A program made the position numbers and the translations under genes. From NCBI RefSeq assembly GCF_905171765.1, contig NC_053392.1, positions 395,712,119-395,776,118 of the forward strand: a DNA stretch of 64,000 bases. The letters run 5' to 3'. Shown here piece by piece: positions 34,434 through 45,309 of the stretch (the first letter of the stretch is position 1; every line of letters starts with the position of its first letter). This stretch comes from Bufo bufo (taxonomy: Eukaryota; Chordata; Amphibia; Anura; Bufonidae). The notes below the pieces were generated by a model. That model had not been told where the DNA came from and did not search any database. It worked only from the letters and a program-made list of their open reading frames with translations.

Positions 34434-37177
34434 TTAAATCTTACTCCCAGTAGAAGAGTTCAGGTTTTCCAATAATGATTGATCATGTCTGGAATTTTCT
34501 GGAAAGATAATGTGAACTGTCTATATAGTCCCCTGTAAGAGACCTGAAGTAAGTCTAACTTCCGCTGTTGATCCATCTTCTCTTCTGAAAGCCTGGCCAC
34601 GTAGAAACATCTGAAGTAGAGACAGCCAAATTGTAAGTCTGTAGTGCATTCTTAAGGAAAACAATGAATTACAACCATAGTGAAATCTTTTAAAGTACAC
34701 GTATGAATAGTCAATGGTTTGCCAAGGAAAATGTTATTTAAGTGACATATCCATCAATTTTTGGTTGATATAATTTTTAAAGTCACTTTTTTATACTTGT
34801 TCTTTTCCGAATCCTCACTCTTTAATTTGCTCTCTGGACTTTTAGAGCAACAGACAGTTTCACTTAACATTCTTCTAGACCAACTGAGGTTACTTGCTTT
34901 CGTATTGAAAATTTGTATCTTTCTGATTATACCACTACAAAAGGGCTAATAATAGAGATTTGCTCATTTTTTAGCTTACTTACCTAAAATTTCTTGTTAT
35001 TATGCATGCTTAGCTATGTTAAAAGGTGTTTACCAGATGTAGATATAAAAGGCACAAACTCTTCGATGTCACTTCAGTGGGAGGGGGAGATGACATAAAA
35101 ACTAGATTAACATCTCTAGATATATTGAAAGATTCTCCAAATTTATCAAACAACTGCAAGAAAGTCTAAAGCAAAATCGACTGCAGCAATTCACCTGATC
35201 ATAAATTTGATCCTGTAGAGAAAGTTAAAACAAGGCACTGTATTGCGATTGTCCATACTGCCTCCTTTGCTGTCTGGATTCATTTTTCCATGACCATTCT
35301 GCAATCTACCAGTGGTGGCCATGCCTGTCACCTGAGAGGGCCCCGAAATCAGGTAGTTCCACACCATAGCTACCAATATCTCTGACGTAGTATTCACACA
35401 CCAAATAAATTTCCCTCTAAATAATGGCCCCTGTGAGCTCTATGGGAAGTCAAACCACCCTCTTTTGCCCCCTAAAAATTAATAGTGCCCTGTTAAAGTA
35501 ATAATACCTACTGAGAAACCCCTAAAAAGTAATTATGCCCTATGTGCCTCTTTAATAATATATAATATGGCCCTTTTGCCTCTGAATAAATAATAATGCC
35601 TCTGTGTACCTGAATAAATTATAATGACCCTGTGCCTGTTGAATGAATTATAATGCCCATGTGCCCCTAAATAAATAATAAAGACACAATTACCACAGTA
35701 AAAAAATATTAGACTTTTTTTTACCTCAATCCCCTGACAAGCATGATGAGTCATCTTTGAACAGCTGTGGCAGTGCGATGCGGTGACATCATTACGATGT
35801 CTGCTCAGGGACACTGCCATCATGTGTAAGCTCTGTCATCCTGTAGGCTCCAGGCCTGAATTTGCCTGTGGCTTACAAGATGGCGAAGGGAGGCTATTGC
35901 ACCCTGCCCTTCTACAAACTTTAACTGTATCAGCATCTTGCAGATGCCAATACAGTTAAGATAGGTGCTCCTCCTTGTGGGCCCACCATGCAACTGGGCC
36001 CAGGGCTGTCACCCCTCCTGCACCCTCACTAGTAGCCACATCTTTGGTTGGAATCTATTTTAAAACAAAGCCCTCATACTATGTGAACAAAGCCTGAGTC
36101 TGTAGAGTAATATCATGAATGCACTATTTTATAACTTAGTAAGGAACTGTTTAATAGTATTGTTACATAAGGAGGAACAATCCTTCAGCGATGGTCCTAT
36201 TTCTTACCGAGGGAAATCATTTACGAAGAGCCCCAGTCAACAAACAAACAAAACCATAGGTCACTCTGAAATCGGATGAGACACATGAAGAGTGAATAAT
36301 AGATATTTATTAACAATGTGCCACCATCGCTTCAACTATTCATGCCAAGCTGCCAGGCAGACAACTGCCCTCAAGTTACATGAAAGCCCACAAGGTTATA
36401 GGAATTTGCATGAAGTTTGAAGAAGATGACAGCATTTCTGAGGATGTTAATGTGGCTGCATGCTGTATTGGTAAACCCTGAAGACAAGGACAGATTAGCC
36501 AAGGTCTATTATGTAAAAGGGATGTGCTCTTACAGAGGCAACCTGGCATTTAATTTGCATGTGCTTATACTTCATCAACAACAGGGTGCAATGTGTTGCC
36601 AGGAAACATTATTTAAGCATTCGGCAGCACAAAGCCCCTGGGAGCAGCATGGAGCAGAAATTGAATAACAAAATGATATTAGAAAATATTTGAACATACA
36701 TATTGCTAATAAATTTCTCAGTAATTTTTAAAATTAATTGCTATTTATTCAGCTAGCCATAACACTGTAACTTTTACATCCTCCAATTGCACATATTGCA
36801 CATAGTGTGCCTTTTATCAATGTCTTATTCACCAGCAAAAAGCCTTTAGTTTCTTTTTGTGTGCCACCTAAATCACATAGCGATGGTACAATACAGCGTT
36901 TGCTGCATAAAAGGCAAAGGTTAATGGACGAATCACTATCTAATAAGTTAGAGAGTATGTACACATTGCATCTAAATGCTATATAATGCATTGCAAATAA
37001 AATAACAGAGTTATCCGTTTCAACCCGCTAACACAACTGCACTAGAAGATGGAGCAATAAATGCAATACACATGGGAAGAAGACACAAGTCAGTCTTACG
37101 CTATGGGTGCAGCTAGGGGAGGAGTATATGCCCCAGGTGCTGAGTGCTAGGGAAGTGAGCATCCACAAGCTGCTAGG
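34434..37177. other. unclassified; degenerate short repeats
   Basis: At about 35410-35690 a loose tandem pattern of GCCCCTGTG plus AATAAATAATAATG phrases repeats roughly every 45-50 bp. The rest shows no gene and no clear element ends. The open frame at 36417-36668 has no motif. Confidence 0.4.
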
Positions 37178-37185
37178 CCTTTGCC

Positions 37186-37497
37186 CAGGGGCGTAGCTAA
37201 AGGCCCATGGGCCCTGGTGCAAGAGTTCAGCTTGGGTCCCCTTCCCTCAGTGCTTTGGGGCCAGGGGCAGGGAAGAACATTGCCTTAGTGCTGCCTGAGG
37301 CAAAAATTGAAACTGTGCCCCTCCCCATGACAAATTCTTGACCTAAGTCCTTCCCTCCAGCCAGAGGTGTAACTTGACCTGCATGCGCTTTCTATAATAT
37401 ATAATACCAGTGTCTTCTTATGTGGTCTTTGGGCGCCCCCAGGCTCATGGGCCCGGTAGCGACATCTACCTCTGCACCCTCTATAGCTACGCCCCTG
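37186..37497. mobile_element. hAT-type MITE with perfect 8-bp TSD
   Basis: The ends CAGGGGCGTAGCTA and TATAGCTACGCCCCTG are inverted. They are flanked by a perfect 8-bp duplication, CCTTTGCC, at 37178-37185 and 37498-37505. The arms contain GGCCCATGGGCCC and CTCATGGGCCCGG. The 312-bp body is non-coding. Confidence 0.92.
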
Positions 37498-37505
37498 CCT
37501 TTGCC

Positions 37506-38024
37506 ATGATGTTAAAAGGGTTGTCTGAAATAACTTTAATGTCTTAATAATAAAAAAAGAGCCATCATATACTAACCCATTTCTTTAGCGCTGTTCTCTG
37601 CAGCACTGATCCGGTACTCCCGCTGCCATTCTGTATCCAGGCATGTCACCACCACTGTTTAAAAAATAGCAGTGAGAGTATTGGACCAGCTCCACAGAGA
37701 ACAGTGATAGAGAAAAAGTTGAGTAGGGGATTTTTGTTATTTTAAGACATTGTAGAGGTTGTCAGAGATTTTAAATTATGTGGGACAATCCCTTTACTAT
37801 ACAGGGTTAGGGCAGCAAGCTGAATCTGAATGATGGAAAACCTTGGCATGCAGAAAATTGTTTAGTTAAAGTGAATGTGCTGGTGTGACCTAAACATTAA
37901 AGCTTGTTTCACATCATGTATACTAGAGAAGGGGTAAATGGTCTAGGATTAGAAAGTGGTTGGTGACTGCTTCCTTGGTGGTCTAAAGTAGTATAAAAGT
38001 TAATGGCACCTCATCACATTCAGT
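37506..38024. other. unclassified
   Basis: Contains phrases such as AAAGGGTTGTCTGAAATAAC (37515) and GGACAATCCCTTTACTA (37782) that look like a decayed T2-type MITE with an inverted pair of tips. No gene is seen. Confidence 0.4.
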
Positions 38025-38293
38025 GATTGAGCGTGAATATTCGAATCGCGATTATTTAGAATATAGTGCTATATATTCGTATTTGCAAATAGTGTTGAAT
38101 ATTCTAATAACAAATTTATTGCAAATTTATTGCAAATTTATCCCGAATATATTACATTGCCAATTTTCGCAATCAAGTAAACAATGACTGGAGATCACAA
38201 ATTCTCGAATTTGTTAATTTATGGTGAATATTCGGCCTAAAATGTGTGAAATATTGCAAATTTGAATATTGCCTATGCCGCTCATCACTAACT
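38025..38293. mobile_element. hAT-type MITE related to 33939
   Basis: The tips are CAGTGATTGAGCG and CCGCTCATCACTA. Internal GAATATTCGAATCGCG and AATATTGCCTATG phrases match the arms of 33939-34425. I could not read a convincing target duplication. Confidence 0.6.
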
Positions 38294-39115
38294 GTAAAGC
38301 AATGGCTGCTAGGGGTCTCACTTCCACCTAAGTTGCAGTCCACTGCCTGTTGTCAGCCAAGATCTGTCCCTAGAAACAGAGACTCAGAAGACAACTATGA
38401 GGAAGCCGGGGGGGGGGGGCGGTAAAAGCCACCTGAGACCTGAACCTGATAAAAAAACAACTGCTTTTACACAGCCTCTGAACATCATAGGAGCCTCCTG
38501 CTTTTCTGTAAGGGAAAGTAAGGGAAGTGAGGTCTGCATACAGTATGGCAGAAGAGCGACACCCACTGCTTCTAAGAGAAATGCATCTAGCTGTGTAGCT
38601 GAAATAATATGGAATAATATGACTGAAAGTAACTTTAGGGAAGCCCAAACATAACTGTTCCTTCACAGTTATGATTGTACAAAGAAGCACAGCCATTATG
38701 CAAACTTTTTCTGAACTCAGGTATGCTTTAAGTCTATCAGAACAGTACAGTGGCTCTCATCCTAAGTTTTTGTCATCCACTATGAAATCTATATGCCATA
38801 AATCTATATGAATATGGACAGGGGTTGTGTAGTATCCAAGAAGAGGCACTACCATTTTTACACCTAGCTACTGTCTCTAATGGGTAGCAAAGAATGTCAT
38901 CTGTGTATTTAATTCCAAGTCCTCTGATACTGTGCTTTAATAATATTGTTATGCAACTGTTATTACATATATGTCCCTGGTTGTCCAGCAGGTGGCAGTG
39001 TATCTTGCAGAGACTACCTTTTGATAGAATGGAACTCACGATTCCATTCTCTCCCTGCATGAGAATGAATCAGCATGGTGTAGTGAGAAAGCGTTTACCC
39101 TCATTGCTGCAGGAG
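38294..39115. other. unclassified
   Basis: Includes a G-run at 38408-38419. No gene is recognised. The part from about 38980 on, together with 39507-39840, looks like one repeat into which the element at 39130 was inserted. Confidence 0.4.
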
Positions 39116-39129
39116 CTTTGGGAAAGTAG

Positions 39130-39492
39130 AGTTGCATTTCCAGCTCATCTTTGTCGCATCTACCCCGCGTGCTCAGAATCCACAAGCAAGTCCTTGACGT
39201 GGTAAGTAAACAGAAAAAAAACTGTTCCGGCACTGTGCTTTTCATAAGACCTTCCTCTTTATTCTTGTAACAAATATCCAAATGCAGACAAATCTATACA
39301 GCAAGTGATAGTTTACACGTTTCGGACAACAATGTCCTTAGTCGTAACCACGTTATGACTAAGGACATTGTTGTCTGAAATGCGTAAACTATCGCTTGCT
39401 GTATGGATTTGTCTGCACTTGGATATTTGTTACAAGAATACAGAGGAAGTTCTTATGAAAAGCACAGTGCCGGAACCGTTTTTTTCTGTTTA
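39130..39492. mobile_element. short Penelope-type insertion with inverted arms, tail and 14-bp TSD
   Basis: Two inverted arms (39206-39345 and 39352-39492) match through GTAAACAG, CCGGCACTGTGCTTTTCATA and ATTGTTGTC. Each arm carries a GAAAC/GAAATG box and, in the outward direction, an AATAAAGAGG-type signal. A tail of about 76 bp (39130-39205) lies beyond the left arm. CTTTGGGAAAGTAG occurs at 39116-39129 and 39493-39506, an exact 14-bp target duplication. This is the same architecture as the dimer at 14566-19655 without coding sequence. Confidence 0.75.
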
Positions 39493-39506
39493 CTTTGGGA
39501 AAGTAG

Positions 39507-41054
39507 CTCAGAGGGCAGCCCACTCCTGATATATAAAAGGACTTAATAGCTCTGAGAGGCAAAATGGAGCCAAAGACCACTACTCAGCAAAATGGGTCAC
39601 AGAATACCTCACTTTCATGATAAACAGTAACTGAAGCTGAGGGGAACCAGACTGAAACCAGAGCTTAGCACAGAAGAGAGATAAAGCAAACTATTCAAGT
39701 TTACCTGCCAGTTTACCCTTAGCCTGCTGGAGCCAGAAGAAAGATCAAGTATTGTCTGGATAACACAAGTTTATTGCAAGTTTATTAAAGTAAAAACTTT
39801 TAAACTTCACCAAGTCTGGACTCTACTTACTCCACCAACGACAATCCCTTTGTTGCTGCGGAGCCTAATCTTGGAGTGTGAAAGTATCCAGGTAGGAGCA
39901 CTGTGACACAAACTATTAGGGCCACCACATCACCACTCAGGATTCCTAACAGTGGGAACTGATCAGCCCTGGGGGGCAGCATGCTGCAGTTGTCAATATG
40001 AGACATCCCCTTTAAGAAATACTCAATGACCAATCTAATGGAACCATCAATACACAATTTTTTTTATATTTTTTGCTGGTGATCTTGATGTTTGCAGTGC
40101 ACAGGCATTTTTGCACATGCAATTAACATTTCTTGTAGAACTGAAACAATCTTATTACCATCTGCCATGTGGCCTGGGAGAGAGGGGGATTTCTGTGTAT
40201 ACATTCCCAACTGGATTTGCTGTTATCAAGTAGGCAATCATTACCTGCACACTTCTGTGACCTCTTATCTCCAGGGTTCTGTCTGAAACAGAAAAGTAGG
40301 ATGATTGATGAAATACTTCATACTGGTCACTAAATGAAATGAAAATGACAGCAAAGCAGATAATATGTGATGACACATCTTTAAATAAGAAGTCTATCAC
40401 TTCATTACAACATATGGTAATAGAAAGAAAAATAATGCTTATTTTTGAAAGGCATGTAAGCCAACTTTAAAATAAATACCAGAGCATTCGAGTATATGTA
40501 GATTTTTTTATTACTTTTGTTATTTTTCAGAAAAATAAGTGAAACTGAGAATTGTGTTACTATGTATTTAATTTTAGAAATTAGCTTGAAGCTTTTTTGT
40601 TCATTTAAATTTTATGTTCAGGAAGAATGATTGTGTTTAGTGCAATATATGACTGCCTTGCATGATTTCATATTCATATTTACAGAAGAAACCAAAAAGT
40701 GACTCTGTGCACACGTCTCTCAAACCCACTTATACAAATGTCGCTCTAGTAATACCTCCAAAGGGGAATGAAAGATTTAAGAGTGTTTGGAAACACAAAA
40801 TGCCCACAGCAAACATATCATCTTAAAGACATGCTGTCAGTGGTGATGCTGAGTAATTAGTCTGACCTGTTCTCAAGGATTCTGAAAAATCACTTGTTTC
40901 CTTGCAATCAGTTCAGTTCTTTAAAGTGAAAGTATCATGTACTATATAAGTAGCAGAGCTGAAAATCTGGTGTGTGAGCTTAGTGAATAACTTGACAAAA
41001 CATATAATGTAATGTGATAATGAGTTTTCTCTAATTTTATCTGGAACTACAGCA
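39507..41054. other. unclassified
   Basis: 39507-39840 appears to continue the repeat interrupted by the element at 39130. A T2-type tip, CATCCCCTTTAA, is at about 40005-40016 without an evident partner. No gene is seen in the remainder. Confidence 0.4.
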
Positions 41055-41247
41055 AAAGGCCATCTGCCGGCAGATTTGTATCTATGAAACTGACTGACCT
41101 GTTGCATGTGCCATTACTCCTAGAGGCTCAGCTCTCTCTGCAACTGCTGCGCCCTCTGCGCTTTGACAGAGCCAAGCAGGTGAGATCACATTTATTCTGC
41201 TTGGCCCTGTTAATCAAAGTGCAGAGGGAAATGCAGTTGCAGAGACA

Positions 41248-41809
41248 TCTGTAAAGAATAAATCAAGGCAACTGGACTTACTGTAGATTTCTTGAAAACG
41301 TTTCACTCGTTCTTCCAACGTTGTACCAAATGGCCTCCTTATCCCAAACACGTACTTGACTGTCTTCAAAGGTGTGACCTGTTTCTTTTAGATGTAAGTA
41401 CACTGCTGAATCTCTGAAATAGTACAAACGAGGTGTGAAGGAGGCCATCTATGTAAAAATGGAGAAGCCAAGCTTGAATAGAGGCGGGGAGGTTAGACAT
41501 CTATTGTCTGCCACATACAATGCTGTCTTGACACATTTGGTGTCTACTGACTCCAATTAGGATAATGGCATCAATACCTTTGACCCCATGCTGGGTATAA
41601 TGACCTCTGACCCCATGCTGGGTATAATTACCAGATGTTGATTCAGTTACATATTTATTCCCAGAGAATTCTTGTACAGTCACTCAGAATTGAGAAAGCT
41701 TGTTGGAAGAACGAGTGAAACGTTTTCAAGAAATCTACAGTAAGTCCAGTTGCCTTGATTTATTCTTTACAGATATACCATGACCTGGATAAATGAGAAC
41801 CTTCACAGA
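41248..41809. mobile_element. Penelope-type insertion with inverted arms, tail and 14-bp TSD
   Basis: The arms at about 41249-41333 and 41697-41776 are inverted (TCTGTAAAGAATAAATC left, GATTTATTCTTTACAGA right; GAAACGTTTTC in both). CAGTTGCAGAGACA is duplicated exactly at 41234-41247 and 41810-41823. A tail of about 33 bp lies between the right arm and its duplication. Inside, both strands hold pieces of the same GIY-YIG C-terminal region. Confidence 0.8.
41335..41560. pseudogene. GIY-YIG-region fragments of a Penelope-like protein on both strands
   Basis: The minus strand (about 41440 to 41335) reads HLKETGHTFEDSQVRVWDKE, and the plus strand (about 41430 to 41560) reads RGVKEAIYVKMEKPSLNRGG. 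Both resemble sequence that follows the YIG motif in a fish and amphibian GIY-YIG retroelement family, judged from memory. They meet head to head in a few bases, which shows the insertion is two inverted 3' copies. No catalytic residues remain. Confidence 0.6.
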
Positions 41810-42015
41810 CAGTTGCAGAGACAGCTACAGTAAACCTCTTCGAGTGACGGTAACACCCCTGGTGCTCCTAGAGGCTTCATTTTTATCAGCAATGTGGGCA
41901 CATATGAACTTGGGACCAAAAGAGATGGCTTCAGCTGCCAAGCGCACATGTAACAGGTCAGCCAGTTTCATAGCTACAAATCTGATGACAGATGCCCTTT
42001 TTTTTGCATTATATT

Positions 42016-42765
42016 AAAGGGGTTCTCTGGGAAAAGAAGCAACATAAATAAGAAAGAATATCACAGACAGAAGATTAAGGCAGATTGAGAGGGTGCTGTC
42101 CTGAAATAAAATAGTTTTTTATTGGACTATAACAGTCATGTATGACACATTTCAGAGACAAACTAGGTCCTTCCTCAGATACAAGGAATCTGACAAAAAT
42201 CAGAGGTTTAAATAGAACCAATACAAAACATGGTAGTCATTTCCCGTGGAACAGGAGCCTCAGACATGCAAGTATAAATAATTGCAACATCAATAAGATC
42301 ATCTATACTAAATCTTACAGTAAAAACGTACAGTCTGAACATGAACCTGCAGTAAATGGGGTGGAGCAGTTTGAACACAGAACCTGTGAAAAAAAAAGTT
42401 AATTGCAGCTGATCACTAAATTAGTCATGTAATAATAAGTAATTTGTGAATAAAAAAGTGGCATCCACAATCACTAAAATGGAAAACTGAGATTGAAAAT
42501 TCAGTGATATTAGAGAGAAAACAAATCAATGTGAAATAATAAAAAAAAAAGAAAAACCAGAAATAGCAATGATTTAGGATTTAGTATAGGTGGTTTTATT
42601 GGTTTAGGACCATCATTTTTTTTATTTAATTTTATGTTGTTTTTATTCATTTCATGTGCAAAAGTTTTTATTCATTACACATTGTGTTTTATATAATGTT
42701 TGAGGCTCCAGTTCCACTAGAACTAACTACCATGTTTTGTATTGGTTCTATTTTGAATCCAGAGG
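42016..42765. repeat. T2-like tip followed by a Penelope-type end with inverted pair
   Basis: TTAAAGGGGTTCTCTGGG at about 42017 is a T2-type left tip with no visible partner. From 42088 to 42190 the minus strand has a CTGAGGAAGG box, CTGAAATG and CCAATAAAAAAC, in the order of a Penelope-type 3' end. Arms at 42210-42262 and 42701-42754 are inverted (AGAACCAATACAAAACATGG and its complement), enclosing about 440 bp of AT-rich sequence with an A-run at 42541. Target duplication not found. Confidence 0.45.
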
Positions 42766-43007
42766 AAAAAAGCAGTCTGGTTTGAAGCTGTTTGGGAGCT
42801 GCACTTATACAAGCAGGCAAACAACACCAGTTTGTGAGTGTTCGCGTGTTTTATTTCCAGTGTGTGTTTGTATTAAGTGTGTGACTTTAGATTATGTGAC
42901 TTGAGATTCAGGGACTTTAGAAGGAGAGGACTACAGTAAGTCAGTTGCTTATCACTGCACTGTATTGTATTTTCTTTTTCTCTTTTCTTGTATAAACCCC
43001 ATTTAGT

Positions 43008-43990
43008 ATGTGTTCCATTATTGAAAGTACAGTCCAGTGCACATCTTGTCTAATGTATGCAGTCCTAGAACAGCCGTTTGAAGGTGCATCTATTTGTTCA
43101 TAATGTGAGCAAATTGCCCATTTGGAATGGCACATCGTGTATCTAACCGGGCGAGTTTCAACACTGAGAACCGTTGACAATTTGGAACAGAGTTTGGTGC
43201 TCACTGAGCAGGCACTCTATGGGATAGATGTGTAGCAGGATGGTAGCATGGAGGCTCAGAAAAGTGAGGTAACTAGCTGGGTAACAGTTAGAAAGCGGGG
43301 TAGAGGGCAGAGTGCCACAGAGGCTAGCCCTGATCTGACACACCCCAACAAGTTTGCAAGGTTGGCAGATGAGGGGGATGTCAGTTCAGGGGCAGCACTG
43401 CTGCAGCCAGACACTTCCTCTGCCAGTCAGGAGAATGTAATCTCCAGTAAGCAGGGAACCAGGAGAGCAGGGCAGGCCAGACAGGTACTCGTAGTGGGAG
43501 ACTCAATTATTAGGGGTACAGTTAGGGCGATCTTTCACAAACACCGGGATCGTTGAACGGTGTGTTGTCTTCCTGGCACTCGAGTTTGACACATCGCAGA
43601 TCGGGTTGACAGATTACTGGGAGGGGCTGGAGAAGATTCAGCAGTCATGATCCATATCGGAACCAATGACAAAGTTAGAGGTAGGTGGAGTGTCCTTAAA
43701 AATGATTTTAGGGATTTAGGTCACAAGCTTAAGGCAAGGATCTCAAAGGTAGTGTTTTACAAAATACTACCTTAACCACAAGCCACACAATAAAGGCAGC
43801 AGAAGATTAAGGAGGTTAACAAGTGGCTCAAGAACTAGTGTAGGAAGGAAGTGTTTCGGGTTCCTGGAGAACTGGGCCGACTTCTCTGTTGGCTACAGGC
43901 TCTATCGTAGGCATGGGCTGAACCTCAATGGGGAAAGGGCAGCTGTTTTGGGGAGAAGATGGCTAGAAGGTTGGAGGAGTGTTTAAACTA
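43008..43990 (+). pseudogene. CR1 ORF1: zinc-finger-like and SGNH esterase-like domains
   Basis: The first part (43008-43230, interrupted) has CTSC and a second C-x2-stop pair spaced like the PHD/zinc finger of CR1 ORF1. An open segment at 43248-43556 leads into QVLVVGDSIIRGTV, the first block of an SGNH (GDSL) hydrolase with the nucleophile serine in GDS. Block III appears as HIGTND at about 43655. Near 43920 the last block reads GLNLNG, lacking the usual catalytic histidine. Stops follow at 43556 and later. The product would bind RNA and carry esterase activity of unclear role in retrotransposition. It is inactive here. Confidence 0.8.
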
Positions 43991-44158
43991 GGGACTGTGG
44001 GGGAGGGTAATTACATTATAGGAGGGGAAGATAGTGCAGATAGAGACCTGGGATAAGGTAATAGAACTGGGGGAGGAATGGAAGGAGGGACTAAAAACAG
44101 TTCATAAGAAAAGGTGTAGGGTAAAAATATACATAAACCTCTTAATTGTATGTATAGT

Positions 44159-44643
44159 TGTGGCAGACCTCTCTGCCTTTGGATTACTTTATAAAACCTG
44201 ATTTATCTATTTGTTCAGCGGTTGCTGGTTGTTCGTCCAGATCAGAGCTATCCAGGGATGTGTAGTGTATGGGGATATGTGGGGTTTTGGGGGTTTTCTG
44301 TGTTTTGGGAAAGGTGTGTGTTTTCTGCCTGTGAGTGATTAAGTTAGCCCATTGTGTTTGTTAATTGTATCACAGGCAGAGCCCATTGTGTTTGTTAATT
44401 GTGTCCCATGTAGAAGGGGGGGGGGTTGTATACATTTGTTGGAAGACCTGCATAAAAGGCTGACATCTAGCGCCATTAAACAGTTCCTGCTTGACCCTCA
44501 ATACAGAGCCTCATTTCGTACTTGGGGGAGGATAATTCATATGATTCCTATACGGCGCCTAGGATTGTTCAGTAGCTGACTTCATATTCAGGAAAAAGAA
44601 CAGCTTTGGTGTCATTAACCCCTCTACTTGGGGTGCAGTAACA
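44159..44643 (+). mobile_element. solo LTR, 485 bp, inserted in the CR1 element
   Basis: The sequence starts TGTGGCAGACC and ends GCAGTAACA, i.e. TGT...ACA, and is flanked by ATAGT (44154-44158) and ATACT (44644-44648), a 5-bp duplication with one change. Removing it makes the CR1 sequence contiguous. A CATAAAAGG TATA-like box lies at about 44451. An imperfect direct repeat GCCCATTGTGTTTGTTAATT occurs at about 44347 and 44383. A G-run lies at about 44417. Strand is a guess from the TATA-like box. It may belong to an LTR retrotransposon or an endogenous retrovirus; no internal region remains. Confidence 0.7.
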
Positions 44644-44648
44644 ATACT

Positions 44649-45309
44649 AATGCCAGAAGCCTGACTAATAAAACTGGGGAACTGGAATTAGTAATGTGTG
44701 ACTATGGACTACGACATAGTGGGGAGACATGGCTGAATGATAGCTATGACTGGGCAGTTATCCTACAGAGTTACAGTCTGCTTTGAAAGGATTGTCAAAA
44801 CCAGGGGGGAAGGGGTTTGCCTTTATGTAAAGTTCTGTCTAAAGCCCACACTCTGGGAAGATATAAGTGAGGGACATGAACATGTGGAGTCACTGGGGGT
44901 AGAAAAACATGGAGGAAAAAACAATAATAAAATACTAATAGGAGTTTATCAGCCACCTAATATTCCAGAGTCCACAGAAAATCTACTTCTAAACTAAATA
45001 GATGACGCGGCAAATCATAATGAGGACTTTATTATGGGGGACTTCAACTACCCACATATAGACTGGGAAACTAAACCTGTACATCTCATAAAGGAAACAG
45101 GTTCTTGGCAATAACCAAAGACAATAACCTTTCCAAACTGGTTCAGGACCTGACTAGAGAGACGGCCACACTGGACTTTGTATTAACCAATAGGCCTGAC
45201 AAAACAACAGACGTGCAGGTTGGGGGACACCTGGGAAATAGTGATCATAAAGTAATAGCCTTCCAATTGTCATTCAAAAGAGTGTTTCTTCAGGGAGGAA
45301 CAAAAATAC
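44649..45309 (+). pseudogene. CR1 ORF2: APE-type endonuclease, truncated
   Basis: Recognisable blocks in several frames are NARSLTNKTGELELV (44650), ETWLNDSYDW (44729), GDFNYPHIDWE (about 45040) and GGHLGNSDHKVIAFQ (45220-45260). The last contains the SDH signature of apurinic-like endonucleases that nick the target for LINE insertion. Frameshifts and stops separate the blocks. The frame breaks at 45310, so there is no reverse transcriptase. Confidence 0.8.

Larger units (their letters stand above)
41055..42003. repeat. palindromic MITE split by a Penelope-type insertion
   Basis: The outer arms pair across the whole span: GGCCATCTGCCGGCAGATTT at the left with AAATCTGATGACAGATGCCC at the right, TGAAACTGACTGACCTGTTG with its partner near 41960, and CTCCTAGAGGCT with the complementary phrase at about 41870. 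The inner hairpin around TCTGCGCTTTGACAGAGCC is intact on the left. The insertion at 41248-41809 lies in one arm, and the opposite arm preserves the uninterrupted sequence. Confidence 0.75.
42766..45309 (+). mobile_element. 5' part of a CR1-like LINE
   Basis: A 5' leader of about 240 bp precedes decayed ORF1 and the start of ORF2. The endonuclease half is recognisable, but the reverse transcriptase and 3' end are missing, because the sequence stops where a hAT tip begins at 45310. A solo LTR at 44159-44643 interrupts the ORF1-ORF2 boundary. CR1 copies are normally 5' truncated, so one keeping the 5' part and lacking the 3' part is unusual and points to later deletion. Confidence 0.8.
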
